A program made the translations under genes and the position numbers. The notes below the pieces were generated by a model. The model saw nothing but the letters and a program-made list of their open reading frames with translations, made no database searches and was not told the DNA's origin. Of a stretch of 64,000 nt of DNA, positions 17,994 to 26,819 are shown one piece after another. The stretch covers positions 50,441 through 114,440 of the forward strand of contig NZ_MUNP01000045.1 in NCBI RefSeq assembly GCF_002001105.1. The letters run 5' to 3'. Position 1 is the first letter of the stretch. Every line of letters starts with the position of its first letter. Source of the DNA: Rhodanobacter sp. C06. GTDB lineage: Bacteria > Pseudomonadota > Gammaproteobacteria > Xanthomonadales > Rhodanobacteraceae.

Positions 17994-18020
17994 AACCTCG
18001 GCGCGTCCCACGCCGAGGTT
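17994..18020 (+). promoter_or_regulatory. hairpin burying the ribosome-binding site of the NlpC/P60 gene
   Basis: AACCTCGGCG (17994-18003) is perfectly complementary to CGCCGAGGTT (18011-18020) across a 7-base loop. The only Shine-Dalgarno match, GAGG (18015-18018), is in the 3' strand of the stem, 7 bases before the GTG start at 18026. In the mRNA the stem would block ribosome loading. No T run follows, so it is not a standard terminator of the upstream gene. Confidence 0.6.
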
Positions 18021-18025
18021 GTCTC

Positions 18026-18580
18026 GTGAATCCGCAGCGCGCCGTCCGATTCGCAACTTCGCCCACGCGCATCGCCCGGCTGGCGCTGCTGATCGTCGCG
18101 ATCGCCCTGCTGGCCGCTTGCGCCAGCGCGCCCCGTCGCGGCGGCACCACCCCATCCGCCCTGGCCAGCGAACCCGCACGCGGCCCCAAGGGCGAGATCG
18201 CCGCCGCCAACGACGTGCTGTTCCGCGCCATGGCCCTGGTCGGCACGCCGTACCGCTGGGGCGGCAACAGCCCTGCCGGCGGCTTCGACTGCAGCGGCCT
18301 GGTCGACTACATCTACCGCAACGCCACCGGCCTCGAACTGCCGCGTACCTCCGGCGAAATGGCCGGCATGGACGCGCGCAAGGTCAAGCGCATGACCCAA
18401 CTGGTCAGCGGCGACCTGGTGTTCTTCGACATCGGCGGCCGCATCAGCCATGTCGGCGTCTACGTGGGCAAGGGCCGCTTCGTGCACGCACCGAACAGCG
18501 GCGGCACCGTGCGCATGGACGATATCGACGGACCGTACTGGGCCGAGCACTTCGCGTTCGGAAGAAGGGTGCTGGATTGA
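18026..18580 (+). CDS. NlpC/P60 family lipoprotein, peptidoglycan endopeptidase
   Basis: A 184-residue protein with a lipobox LLAAC (C32) and an NlpC/P60 cysteine-peptidase domain: catalytic Cys C89 in FDCSGL, His in SHVGVY near 141 and the third polar residue in FVHAP near 153. It should cut stem-peptide bonds of peptidoglycan. The start is GTG; no in-frame ATG precedes the signal peptide. The leader contains a 10-bp perfect hairpin that covers the ribosome-binding site. Confidence 0.9.
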   Translation: MNPQRAVRFATSPTRIARLALLIVAIALLAACASAPRRGGTTPSALASEPARGPKGEIAAANDVLFRAMALVGTPYRWGGNSPAGGFDCSGLVDYIYRNATGLELPRTSGEMAGMDARKVKRMTQLVSGDLVFFDIGGRISHVGVYVGKGRFVHAPNSGGTVRMDDIDGPYWAEHFAFGRRVLD

Positions 18581-18742
18581 TGCCCACCGCGTCCGGAACG
18601 GACGCGAAGTGGACGCCCACCTCACGGATACGGGCCTAGGCTAGGCTGACAGACCCGCACGATATCGGCTGCACGGGCCGCCGCCGACCTGCGCCATGTC
18701 GTCCCGGCAGCCACCCACCGCTTCCCCACCGAGGATCGATCC

Positions 18743-19171
18743 ATGAGCATCAGCAAGATTCTGTACACCGCCACCGCCACCGCCAAGGGCGGCCGCGAAG
18801 GCCATGTCCACAGCAGCGACGGCGTGCTGGACTTCGACCTGAAGGTACCGAAGGAACTGGGTGGCCCGGGCGGCCACGGCAGCAACCCGGAGCAACTGTT
18901 CGCTGCCGGTTACGCGGCCTGCTTCGAGGGTGCGGTGCGCCATGTGGCGCGCGAGAAGAAGATCGCGCTGAAGGACGCTTCGGTGACCGCGCACGTCGGC
19001 ATCGGCCCGCGCGAGCCGACCGGCTTCGGCATCGCGGTGAGGCTGGAGGTGAGCCTGCCGGGCCTCGACCGCACCGTGGCGCAGGAACTCGTCGACACCG
19101 CCCATCGCGACATTTGCCCGTACTCGCACGCCACGCGCGGCAACGTGGACGTGCAGATCAGCTTGGTCTGA
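18743..19171 (+). CDS. ohr: organic hydroperoxide resistance protein Ohr
   Basis: Thiol peroxidase that reduces organic and fatty-acid hydroperoxides. The 142-residue protein has both redox cysteines, C60 (YAACFEG) and C125 (DICPYSHATRGN), and the active-site partners R18 and E50. These separate Ohr from OsmC. No ohrR regulator gene is adjacent. A terminator follows about 110 bases downstream. Confidence 0.96.
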   Translation: MSISKILYTATATAKGGREGHVHSSDGVLDFDLKVPKELGGPGGHGSNPEQLFAAGYAACFEGAVRHVAREKKIALKDASVTAHVGIGPREPTGFGIAVRLEVSLPGLDRTVAQELVDTAHRDICPYSHATRGNVDVQISLV

Positions 19172-19248
19172 TTTCCGGTCTGGAACGACTGTTGGTCCAC
19201 CGGCTGGTGCTCCGCCTGGCTCGTCGCGAGGCCGGACCCTTTCCCCAA

Positions 19249-19272
19249 CCCTCTCCCGCAAGCGGGAGAGGG
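19249..19272. repeat. CTCTCCC hairpin repeat
   Basis: CCCTCTCCCGC pairs perfectly with GCGGGAGAGGG around an AA loop. It belongs to a family of similar hairpins in this window (37489-37509, 37603-37625, 49428-49450, 60869-60893, and looser copies near 4731 and 5354), all between genes. Confidence 0.7.
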
Positions 19273-19281
19273 GGCGAACGT

Positions 19282-19314
19282 AAAAACGGCGCCCGTTCGG
19301 ACGCCGTTTTTGCT
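19282..19314. terminator. terminator between ohr and slyD, partly duplicated
   Basis: AAAAACGGCG (19282-19291) pairs with CGCCGTTTTT (19302-19311), with an inner CCG/CGG helix. It can serve both ohr and slyD. The right arm GGACGCCGTTTTTGCTT (19299-19315) is repeated exactly at 19332-19348, a 17-base direct duplication. Confidence 0.8.
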
Positions 19315-19366
19315 TGAGTCACATTGATGCGGGACGCCGTTTTTGCTTTTACCGTTGATCCGCCGG

Positions 19367-19852
19367 TCAGTGCTCCGCACTGCCCGGCGGATGGGCATGG
19401 CCGTGCTTCAGCTCTTCCTCGGTGGCATCGCGCACTTCCTGGATCGCGACGTCGAAGTCCAGCGTCTTGCCGGCCATCGGGTGGTTGAGATCGACGTCGA
19501 CCGTGCTCATGCCGACCTTGTGCACGGTGACCGCGCGCTGGCCGCCTTCCTTCAGCGCCAGCACGGTGGTCATGCCGGGCTTGAGGTGTTTGGCGTGCTG
19601 GAAATACTTCTTCGGCACGCGCTGGATCTGCCCTTCCTGGCGTTCGCCGTAACCGTCGGCGGGGGCGATCGTCGCCTGGACGTTGTCGCCGGCGGCGTGG
19701 TCTTCCAGCGCCTTCTCCAGGCCCGGGATCAGCTGGCCGTGGCCGAGCAGTATCCACAACGGCTCGCCGTTGTCGTGCGAGCTTTCCACCTTCGCGCCGT
19801 CCACGCTGAGCGTGTAGTGCAGCGCGACGACCTTGTCCTTGCCAGCCTTCAT
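19367..19852 (-). CDS. slyD: FKBP-type peptidyl-prolyl isomerase SlyD
   Basis: Prolyl isomerase and chaperone. The 161-residue protein has the FKBP core (VVALHYTLSVDGAKVESS; LIPGLEKALEDHAAGD), the inserted chaperone flap from about 75 to 125, and a short C-terminal His-containing tail (HGHAHPPGSAEH) that resembles a reduced metal-binding tail. The start at 19852 gives MKAGKDKVVALHY. Confidence 0.94.
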   Translation of the reverse strand: MKAGKDKVVALHYTLSVDGAKVESSHDNGEPLWILLGHGQLIPGLEKALEDHAAGDNVQATIAPADGYGERQEGQIQRVPKKYFQHAKHLKPGMTTVLALKEGGQRAVTVHKVGMSTVDVDLNHPMAGKTLDFDVAIQEVRDATEEELKHGHAHPPGSAEH

Positions 19853-19889
19853 TGCCTGTCTCTCGAATGGGTGCAAAACGGGGATTCTA

Positions 19890-21122
19890 TCAGGAGCCCG
19901 ACTTGCCGAAGCCCACCCCGCGCGCCTCCGGCCCCAGCCACACCAGCAGGGCCAGCACCACGGCCACCACCGCGATCCACAGTGACATCGCCCAGGCGAA
20001 ATCGCCGCCGTGCCGGTGCGCCAGCCAGGTCTGCGCGGTGGCGGTGCCGGCGGCGAGCAGGTTGCCGAGCTGGTAGGCGAAGCCCGGCAAGGTGCCGCGC
20101 ACCGCATCGGGCGACAACTCGTTGAGATGGGTAGGCACCACGCCCCAGGCACCCTGCACCATCACCTGGATCAGGAAGGCGCCGAGGCCGAGCAGCCACA
20201 GCGAGCCGCCGTGCGTCCACAGCGGGATCACCGGGATCGCCAGCAGCGCGGCCACGATCATCGCGCGGCGTCGCCCCACCTTCTCCGACCACGCGCCGAA
20301 GAACAGGCCGCCGGCCAGCGCGCCGAGGTTGAGCAGCGCCACCAGCAGGAAGGCCGTGCCCGAGCCGGTGGGCAGGTGCAGGTTCACTTCCTCGAAGGTG
20401 TGGTACATGTCCTGCGAGCCGTGGCTGAAGGCGTTGAACGCGAACATCAGCACGATCATGTAGGCGAACAGCTTCCAGTGCCCGCGCATCGCCTCGCCCA
20501 CGCCGACCTTGCCGTGCGCGTGCTGCCCCGCCTGCCATACCGGCGACTCCGGCACCTTGCGCCGGATGTACAGCACCAGCAGCGCCGGCACCGCGCCGAC
20601 CACGAACAGGCCGCGCCAGCCGATCATGTCGACCAGTCGCCAGTTCGCCAGCGCGGCGAGGAAGAAGCCGCAGGGATAGCCGCTCTGCAGCAGGCCCGAG
20701 ACCAGGCCGCGCGACTTCGCCGGAATCGATTCCATCGCCAGCGAGGCGCCGATGCCCCACTCACCGCCCATCGCCACGCCGAACAGGAAGCGCAGCACCA
20801 GCAGCATGGTCAGCGAGGTGGAGAACGCCGTGGCCAGTTCGAACACCGAGAACAGCACCACGTCCAGCATCAGCACCGGCCGCCGCCCGTAGCGGTCCGC
20901 CAGCCGGCCGAAGATCAGCGCGCCCAGCGGCCGCGCCGCCAAGGTGAGGAACAGGCCGTAGGTCACCGCCTCGTTGCTGGTGTGGAACTCCTTCGCCACG
21001 CCCACGATCACGAAGGTCAGCAGGAAGTAGTCGAACGCATCCAGCGTCCAGCCGAGGAAGCTCGCCAGCACAGTGTGGCGCTGCTCGTGGCTCAGTTCGC
21101 GCAGGGACGACAGCAGCGACAT
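19890..21122 (-). CDS. MFS transporter, sialate/lactate-type (SHS-like) proton symporter
   Basis: A 410-residue carrier with twelve predicted membrane segments. The A-motif GRLADRYGRRPVLM near 70-83 and the WTLDAFDYFLLTF start are typical of the Jen1/NanT-like group of metabolite:proton symporters. The substrate is most likely a carboxylate, but this cannot be fixed from sequence. The start at 21122 (MSLLSSLREL) is preferred over one three codons upstream. Its 5' end faces rhlE with 174 bases between. Confidence 0.83.
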   Translation of the reverse strand: MSLLSSLRELSHEQRHTVLASFLGWTLDAFDYFLLTFVIVGVAKEFHTSNEAVTYGLFLTLAARPLGALIFGRLADRYGRRPVLMLDVVLFSVFELATAFSTSLTMLLVLRFLFGVAMGGEWGIGASLAMESIPAKSRGLVSGLLQSGYPCGFFLAALANWRLVDMIGWRGLFVVGAVPALLVLYIRRKVPESPVWQAGQHAHGKVGVGEAMRGHWKLFAYMIVLMFAFNAFSHGSQDMYHTFEEVNLHLPTGSGTAFLLVALLNLGALAGGLFFGAWSEKVGRRRAMIVAALLAIPVIPLWTHGGSLWLLGLGAFLIQVMVQGAWGVVPTHLNELSPDAVRGTLPGFAYQLGNLLAAGTATAQTWLAHRHGGDFAWAMSLWIAVVAVVLALLVWLGPEARGVGFGKSGS

Positions 21123-21296
21123 GGCAGGCACTCCGCGGGGCGACGGCGCAGGCTAGCACGCGCCCAGGCAGCGCCTGCCCGCTTCGGCTATACTGCACGC
21201 ACGGCTTTTCTGGCCGTTGGCGGTTTCCCCGCCCCCATCCCCCAAGATCGCAACACGGTTCCGCATGAACGCTCCGGGTTGCACAGGAGTGTTTTC

Positions 21297-22631
21297 ATGT
21301 CTTTCGAATCGCTGGGCCTCGCGCCCGCGTTGCTGCGTGCGCTCGCCGAACAGGGCTACGCCGAACCCACCCCGGTGCAGGCCGGATCCATCCCGCTGGT
21401 GCTGGAAGGCCACGACCTGCTAGCCGCCGCGCAGACCGGCACCGGCAAGACCGCCGCGTTCGCGCTGCCCTTGCTGCAGAAGCTGTCCGGCGCCGGCCCG
21501 ACCATGACGCGCCGCCCGCGCGCCCTGGTGCTCACACCCACCCGCGAGCTGGCCGCGCAGATCCATGACAACTTGCGCGACTACGGCAAGCACCTGCGCG
21601 TCAGCGCCACCACCATCTTCGGCGGCGTCGGCATGGGCCCGCAGATCAACGTGCTGCGCCGCGGCGTGGATGTCGTGATCGCCACGCCCGGCCGGCTGAT
21701 CGACCACATGCAGCAGCGCACGCTGGACCTTTCGGGCGTGGAGACGCTGGTGCTGGACGAAGCGGACCGCATGCTCGACATGGGCTTCCTGCCGGCGCTC
21801 AAGCGCATCCTCGGCGCCGTGCCCAAGCAGCGCCAGACCCTGCTGTTCTCCGCCACCTTCGCGCCGGAGATCAAGGCGCTGGCGATGCAGTTCATGCGCG
21901 CGCCGCGCGAGGTCTCGGTGACGCCGCCGAACTCCGTGGCCACGCTGGTCAGCCACCACGTGCACCCGGTCGACGCGGCGAACAAGCGCGAGCTGCTGCT
22001 GCACGTGCTGAGCCAGGACAGCCGCCGCCAGACCCTGGTGTTCAGCCGCACCAAGCACGGCGCCGACAAGCTGGTGAAGTACCTGGAAGTGTCCGGCCTG
22101 CGCGCCGCGGCGATCCACGGCAACAAGAGCCAGAACGCGCGTACCAAGGCGCTCGCCGACTTCAAGAGCAGCCGCATCACCGTGCTGGTCGCCACCGACA
22201 TCGCCGCGCGCGGCATCGACATCGACCAGCTGCCGATGGTGATCAACTTCGACCTGCCGATGGTGGCCGAGGACTACGTGCACCGCATCGGCCGCACCGG
22301 CCGCGCCGGCAGCGAAGGCAAGGCGGTGTCGCTGGTCAGCCACGACGAATCCGGCCTGCTGCGCGACATCCGCAAGCTGCTCAAGGACGAGATCGCGATC
22401 GACAACGTGCCCGGCTTCGAGCCTTCCACGCCGTTGCGGCTGGATGCCGGCGCGCCGCGCCCGAAGCAGGGCCAGCGCCAGCCGCGTCCGCCACAGCGCC
22501 AGAACACCGGCGGCCAGCGCCAGGGCGGCGCGCATCGTCCGCACGGCCACGCGTCGTCGAGCGGCGGCGGCGAACACGCCGCCGGCAACCGCAAGCGCCA
22601 CCGCCGGCCGCGGCCGGCCGCGAAGGCCTGA
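21297..22631 (+). CDS. rhlE: DEAD-box RNA helicase, RhlE type
   Basis: ATP-dependent RNA helicase of 444 residues. Visible motifs: Q motif (YAEPTPVQAGSIPLVLEG), Walker A AQTGTGKT, PTRELAAQ, DEAD as VLDEADRMLDMGF, SAT, and the C-terminal HRIGRTGRAG. The tail from about 370 is Arg/Gln/Gly/His-rich and basic, typical of RhlE. It functions in ribosome assembly and RNA turnover. It ends in a REPIN-type inverted repeat shared with the convergent SDR gene. Confidence 0.93.
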   Translation: MSFESLGLAPALLRALAEQGYAEPTPVQAGSIPLVLEGHDLLAAAQTGTGKTAAFALPLLQKLSGAGPTMTRRPRALVLTPTRELAAQIHDNLRDYGKHLRVSATTIFGGVGMGPQINVLRRGVDVVIATPGRLIDHMQQRTLDLSGVETLVLDEADRMLDMGFLPALKRILGAVPKQRQTLLFSATFAPEIKALAMQFMRAPREVSVTPPNSVATLVSHHVHPVDAANKRELLLHVLSQDSRRQTLVFSRTKHGADKLVKYLEVSGLRAAAIHGNKSQNARTKALADFKSSRITVLVATDIAARGIDIDQLPMVINFDLPMVAEDYVHRIGRTGRAGSEGKAVSLVSHDESGLLRDIRKLLKDEIAIDNVPGFEPSTPLRLDAGAPRPKQGQRQPRPPQRQNTGGQRQGGAHRPHGHASSSGGGEHAAGNRKRHRRPRPAAKA

Positions 22632-22641
22632 CGAAACGCCG

Positions 22642-22717
22642 GTAGGGGCGCACCCTGTGCGCGATAGCTCTGGCTTTGATCGATACCAGAGCATTCGCGC
22701 ACAGGGTGCGCCCCTGC
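22642..22717. repeat. REPIN-type inverted repeat (GCACCCTGTGCGCGA core)
   Basis: The left arm begins GTAGGGGCGCACCCTGTGCG and the right arm is its reverse complement ending near 22717; each arm also contains an internal small palindrome. The same core occurs at 43179-43258 and 57743-57818. It fills the gap between two convergent genes. An extra outer pair TGACGAAAC/GTTTCGTCA (22629-22637, 22719-22727) includes both stop codons. Confidence 0.85.
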
Positions 22718-22724
22718 AGTTTCG

Positions 22725-23474
22725 TCAACGCTCCTGGTCGGTGGGCCGCATCAGCACTTCGTTGATGTTGACGTGCGACGGCCGGCTCACGCAGAAGGCG
22801 ATCACCTCGGCCACGTCCTGGCTCTGCAGCTGGCGCATGCTGTCGGCCCAGGCGTTGAGCGCGTCCTTGGTCGCGGCATGGCCGATGTGCTCGCGCAGTT
22901 CGGTCGCCACCACGCCCGGCTCGATCACGCTGACGCGGATGTTGTCCTGGTACACCTCGCGGCGCAGCGCCTCGGAGAACGCCACCACGCCGAACTTGGT
23001 GGCCGAGTAGGCCGCCGCGTTCGGGTTGGCCACGCGCCCGGCGGTGGAGGAGACGTTGACGATGTGGCCGTCGCGCCGCGTGCGCATGCCGGCCAGTGCG
23101 GCCTGCGTCGAGGCGATCAGGCCAAGCACGTTGAGTTCCAGCATGTGCCGCCAGCGGCCGAGGTCGGCCTCGGCGACCGGCTCCAGGTACATCACGCCGG
23201 CGTTGTTGACCAGGATGTCCAGACGGCCGTAGTGCGCCTCGGTTTCCTTCACGATGCGCTGGGCGGCGGCCTCGTCGGCGAGGTCGGCCAGCAGCACCAG
23301 CGGCTCGGCGCCGAGCGCGGCCAGCTGCTGCGCCAGTGCGTCCAGGCGCTCGCGCCGGCGCGCGGCGATGGCGACCTTGGCGCCCTGCTGCGCCAGTTCC
23401 AGCGCGGTGGCCTCGCCGATGCCGGAGGAGGCGCCGGTCACCAGCGCGATGCGGTCTTTCAGGCGGTTGTGCAT
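22725..23474 (-). CDS. short-chain dehydrogenase/reductase
   Basis: A classical SDR of 249 residues: TGASSGIG (13-20), NNAG (90-93), Ser in VSSTAG (about 142-143) and YSATK (Y156, K160), so it is catalytically complete, unlike the SDR at 9415. It resembles the YdfG/serine-dehydrogenase-like group that reduces hydroxy-acid semialdehydes. The start at 23474 is preceded by GGAG at good spacing; a start at 23501 is possible but has no such site. It is divergent from csdA. Confidence 0.92.
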   Translation of the reverse strand: MHNRLKDRIALVTGASSGIGEATALELAQQGAKVAIAARRRERLDALAQQLAALGAEPLVLLADLADEAAAQRIVKETEAHYGRLDILVNNAGVMYLEPVAEADLGRWRHMLELNVLGLIASTQAALAGMRTRRDGHIVNVSSTAGRVANPNAAAYSATKFGVVAFSEALRREVYQDNIRVSVIEPGVVATELREHIGHAATKDALNAWADSMRQLQSQDVAEVIAFCVSRPSHVNINEVLMRPTDQER

Positions 23475-23601
23475 GTTCGTCTCCGAAGTTTTGGAATCCA
23501 TGATCCGCAAGCCCTGCGCGCGCCGATGGCCGTACGTGCAGACTGTTACAATGCCACCATTCTCCCGCATGCCGCCGTGCATGCCACCTCGAGGTTCCCC
23601 C

Positions 23602-25494
23602 ATGTCCGCCCCGTCTCCCGATTCCGCCTCGGCTGTCGCCGGCTTTGGCGCGCTTGCGCTTTCGCCGGAGGTGCTGCGCGCGCTCACCGACGTGGGTTAC
23701 GAATCGCCCTCGCCGATCCAGGCCGCCACGATCCCGCCGCTGCTGGAAGGCCGCGACGTGCTGGGCCAGGCGCAGACCGGCACCGGCAAGACCGCCGCGT
23801 TCGCGCTGCCTATCCTCTCGCGCATCGACCTCAAGCCCGGCAAGCCGCAGGCGCTGGTGCTGACACCCACGCGCGAACTGGCGATCCAGGTGGCCGAGGC
23901 GTTCCAGCGCTATGCCGCCCACCTGCCCGGCCTGCAGGTGCTGCCGATCTACGGCGGCCAGAGCTACGGTCCGCAGTTGCACGCGCTGCGTCGCGGCGTG
24001 CAGGTCGTGGTGGGCACGCCGGGCCGCGTGATCGACCATCTCGACAAGGGCACGCTCGACCTCTCGGAACTCAAGTACCTGGTGCTCGACGAAGCCGACG
24101 AAATGCTGCGCATGGGTTTCGTCGACGACGTGGAGAAGGTGCTGGAAGCCACGCCGCCCACCCGCCAGGTGGCCCTGTTCTCCGCCACCATGCCGGTACC
24201 GATCCGCAAGATCGCGCAGAGGCACCTGAAGGAACCGGTGGAGATCGCCATCAAGGCCGCCACCACCACCGCGGCGAACATCCGCCAGCGCTACTGGTTC
24301 GTCAGCGGCCTGCACAAGCTGGACGCGATGACGCGCATCCTCGAGGCCGAGCCGTTCGACGCGATGATCGTGTTCGCGCGCACCAAGTCCGCCACCGAGG
24401 AACTGGCCGAGAAGCTGCAGGCACGCGGCCTCGCCGCCGCCGCGATCAACGGCGACATCGCCCAGCCGCAGCGCGAGCGGGTGATCCAGCAGCTCAAGGA
24501 CGGCAAGCTCGACATCCTCGTTGCCACCGACGTGGCCGCGCGCGGCCTCGACGTGGAACGCATCAGCCACGTGCTGAACTACGACATCCCCTACGACACC
24601 GAAAGCTATGTGCACCGCATCGGCCGCACCGGCCGCGCGGGGCGCAGCGGCGAGGCGATCCTGTTCGTCACGCCGCGCGAAAAGGGCATGCTGCACGCGA
24701 TCGAACGCGCCACCCGGCAGAAGATCGAGGAGATGAAGCTGCCCACGGTGGAAGCGGTGAACGACCATCGCATCGCCAAGTTCAAGCAGCGCATCAGCGA
24801 CAGCCTCGCGATGGGCGAACTGGATCTGTTCCGCCAACTCATCGAACAGTACGAAACCGAGCACAACGTGCCCGCCGTCGAGATCGCCGCCGCGCTGGCG
24901 CGCATCGCCCAGGGCGACCGCCCATTGCTGCTCGCGCCGCCGCCGAAGCGCGAGTACGCGCCACGCGAGCCCACGCCGCGCGAGCACGAGGGTCGCGAGC
25001 GCCACGGCAAGCCCGAACGCGCTCCACGCGAACAGGCTGGCCGTGAACGCAGCGAACGCGCCCCGGCGCGCGACTTCGCCAACCAGGCGCCGCGCCCGCA
25101 CCACACCGAGGCCGGCAAGACCACCTACCGCATCGAGGTGGGCCACGACCACGGCGTGAAGCCCGGCAACATCATCGGCGCGATCGCCAACGAGGCGGGG
25201 CTGGACAGCCAGTACATCGGCCGCCTCAGCATCCGTGGCGACCACAGCCTGGTCGACCTGCCCGACGGCATGCCGAAGGAAGTCTTCGAGCACCTTAAGA
25301 AGGTCTGGGTGGCCCGCCAGCAGCTGCAGATCCACGCCTGGGACGGCAAGGACGACACGACCGGCGAGCACGGCGTGCACCCCGCCCGCAAGCCCGGCGG
25401 CTTCCGCAAGCCCGGCGGTTTCAAGCCCGGTGGTGCCAAGCCCGATTCGCGCAAGCCGCATGCGCACGGCGGCAAGCCGCCACGGTCGAAATAA
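23602..25494 (+). CDS. deaD: DEAD-box RNA helicase, CsdA/DeaD type
   Basis: A 630-residue cold-shock-type helicase involved in 50S assembly and mRNA unwinding. It has the complete DEAD core (AQTGTGKT; VLDEADEMLRMGF; HRIGRTGRAG), a dimerisation region, an Arg/Glu-rich linker (about 445-500), and a DbpA-type RNA-binding domain (TTYRIEVGHDHGVKPGNIIG, about 510-585), then a Lys/Gly/Pro tail. A GAGG site precedes the ATG at 23602. The DEMLRMGFVDDVE block and the RNA-binding domain mark it as CsdA rather than RhlE. Confidence 0.94.
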   Translation: MSAPSPDSASAVAGFGALALSPEVLRALTDVGYESPSPIQAATIPPLLEGRDVLGQAQTGTGKTAAFALPILSRIDLKPGKPQALVLTPTRELAIQVAEAFQRYAAHLPGLQVLPIYGGQSYGPQLHALRRGVQVVVGTPGRVIDHLDKGTLDLSELKYLVLDEADEMLRMGFVDDVEKVLEATPPTRQVALFSATMPVPIRKIAQRHLKEPVEIAIKAATTTAANIRQRYWFVSGLHKLDAMTRILEAEPFDAMIVFARTKSATEELAEKLQARGLAAAAINGDIAQPQRERVIQQLKDGKLDILVATDVAARGLDVERISHVLNYDIPYDTESYVHRIGRTGRAGRSGEAILFVTPREKGMLHAIERATRQKIEEMKLPTVEAVNDHRIAKFKQRISDSLAMGELDLFRQLIEQYETEHNVPAVEIAAALARIAQGDRPLLLAPPPKREYAPREPTPREHEGRERHGKPERAPREQAGRERSERAPARDFANQAPRPHHTEAGKTTYRIEVGHDHGVKPGNIIGAIANEAGLDSQYIGRLSIRGDHSLVDLPDGMPKEVFEHLKKVWVARQQLQIHAWDGKDDTTGEHGVHPARKPGGFRKPGGFKPGGAKPDSRKPHAHGGKPPRSK

Positions 25495-25500
25495 CGCTCT

Positions 25501-25562
25501 CGTAGATCGGGCTTCAGCCCGACATCCAGCGCAAGGCAAGTCGGGCTGAAGCCCGACCTACG
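25501..25562. repeat. REPIN-type inverted repeat (TCGGGCTTCAGCCCGA core)
   Basis: CGTAGATCGGGCTTCAGCCC is mirrored by the right arm ending in CCTACG; each arm holds the self-complementary TCGGGCTTCAGCCCGA. It begins 6 bases after the deaD stop and may also work as a 3' mRNA stabiliser. It carries the GTAG head seen in the other copies but a different core. Confidence 0.85.
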
Positions 25563-25684
25563 ACAGACCTGCGCCGATTGCAGCGCCGGCGTTTCCGCAA
25601 GGCAACACTGCGTTCGCTTCGCCGTTGATGCAAATCCAGCACGCGCCACCATCTTGGGCCGATTCCCCCGCGAGGCGATCCGCC

Positions 25685-26491
25685 ATGCCCACCCTGCCCA
25701 GTCTGTACATCTCCCACGGCTCGCCGATGACCGCGCTGCAGCCGGGCGCCACCGGCACGCGGCTGGCGGAACTGGCGCAAGCATTGCCGCGTCCCAAGGC
25801 CATCGTGATCGCCAGCGCGCACTGGCTGGCGCACGCGGCGCTGGTGGGCGGCGCGGCGCAGCCGGACACGATCCACGACTTCCACGGCTTCCCGCCCGCG
25901 CTGTACCAGCTGCGCTATCCCGCGCCGGGCGCACCCGCGCTCGCCGCACGCGTGGTGGAATTGCTTGACCGCGCCGGCCTCGCGCCGCAAATCGACCCGC
26001 AGCGCGGGCTGGACCACGGTGCCTGGGTGCCGCTGCGCCTGCTCTACCCTGACGCCGACATCCCGGTGGTACCGCTGTCGATCCAGCCCGAGCTGGGCCC
26101 CGCGCACCAGTACGTGCTGGGCCGTGCGTTGGCGCCGCTGCGCGAGCAAGGCGTGCTGCTGATCGGCTCGGGCAGCATCACCCACAACCTGCACGATTTC
26201 CGTGCCGGCTACAGCGCCGGGCATGAGGCGCCCTATGTACGTCCGTTCATCGGCTGGATCGAGCAGAAGCTGGCGACCGGCGACACCGATGCCCTGCTCG
26301 ACTACCGTCGCCAGGCGCCGTTCGCCCAGCGTGCCCACCCTACCGACGAGCACCTGCTGCCGCTGTTCTTCGCGCTGGGCGCGGCCGGCGACGGCGCGCA
26401 CGCGCAACGCATCGACGCCGGCATCGACCTCGGCTTCCTCGCGATGGACATCTACCGCTTCGACACCACGGCCAACCTCACTTCACGATGA
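25685..26491 (+). CDS. DODA-type extradiol aromatic ring-opening dioxygenase (YgiD-like)
   Basis: LigB-superfamily metalloenzyme of 268 residues. Metal-ligand candidates: H11 in YISHGSP, the His in SAHW, and the His of PTDEHLLPLF; the LDHGAW motif is typical. E. coli YgiD opens L-DOPA at the 4,5 position. The natural substrate here is unknown. The start at 25685 matches the family. Its last 14 bases overlap the convergent cupredoxin gene. Confidence 0.9.
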   Translation: MPTLPSLYISHGSPMTALQPGATGTRLAELAQALPRPKAIVIASAHWLAHAALVGGAAQPDTIHDFHGFPPALYQLRYPAPGAPALAARVVELLDRAGLAPQIDPQRGLDHGAWVPLRLLYPDADIPVVPLSIQPELGPAHQYVLGRALAPLREQGVLLIGSGSITHNLHDFRAGYSAGHEAPYVRPFIGWIEQKLATGDTDALLDYRRQAPFAQRAHPTDEHLLPLFFALGAAGDGAHAQRIDAGIDLGFLAMDIYRFDTTANLTSR

Positions 26492-26819
26492 CCGTGCCGG
26501 TCATGAACGGATGCACCGTGCAGTAGTAGGTGTAGGTGCCCGGCTTGCCGAAGGTGGTCACGTAGCGGTCACCGGTGTCCAGCGCCTTCGACGGCGCGAA
26601 CTGCCCGCCGGCGCTGACCACGGTATGCGGCTCCTCGTCGCGGTTGATCCATGTCACCTTCGCGCCCACCGGCACGGTGAGCGTCTTCGGCATGAACATG
26701 AAGTTGTGGATCTCGATCCGGTTCGGCGTGGCCGTGGCGTCGACCGCGGCATGCGCCGCCAGCGCCGATCCCTCCACGGCCAGCAACAGGCAAGCTGCAA
26801 GGACAAGGCGGCCGCTCAT
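26478..26819 (-). CDS. exported cupredoxin (amicyanin/plastocyanin-like)
   Basis: Small blue-copper-type protein of 113 residues with a signal peptide (LVLAACLLLAVEGSALAAHA). Type 1 copper ligands are all present: H65 (EPHTV), C100, H103 and M106 (YYCTVHPFMTG). It probably shuttles electrons in the periplasm. Its ATG overlaps the stop of the upstream phosphoesterase gene (ATGA), so the two are translationally coupled. Confidence 0.93.
   Translation of the reverse strand: MSGRLVLAACLLLAVEGSALAAHAAVDATATPNRIEIHNFMFMPKTLTVPVGAKVTWINRDEEPHTVVSAGGQFAPSKALDTGDRYVTTFGKPGTYTYYCTVHPFMTGTVIVK

Noticed and set aside
17994..18020. Hairpin as terminator of the M56 peptidase gene
   Set aside because: There is no T run after the stem and it overlaps the next gene's ribosome-binding site. 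A translational role fits better.
22381..25539. An open frame of over 1000 codons on the minus strand across both helicase genes
   Set aside because: Antisense shadow of rhlE and deaD. The only conserved part lies in another reading frame and is the SDR gene.
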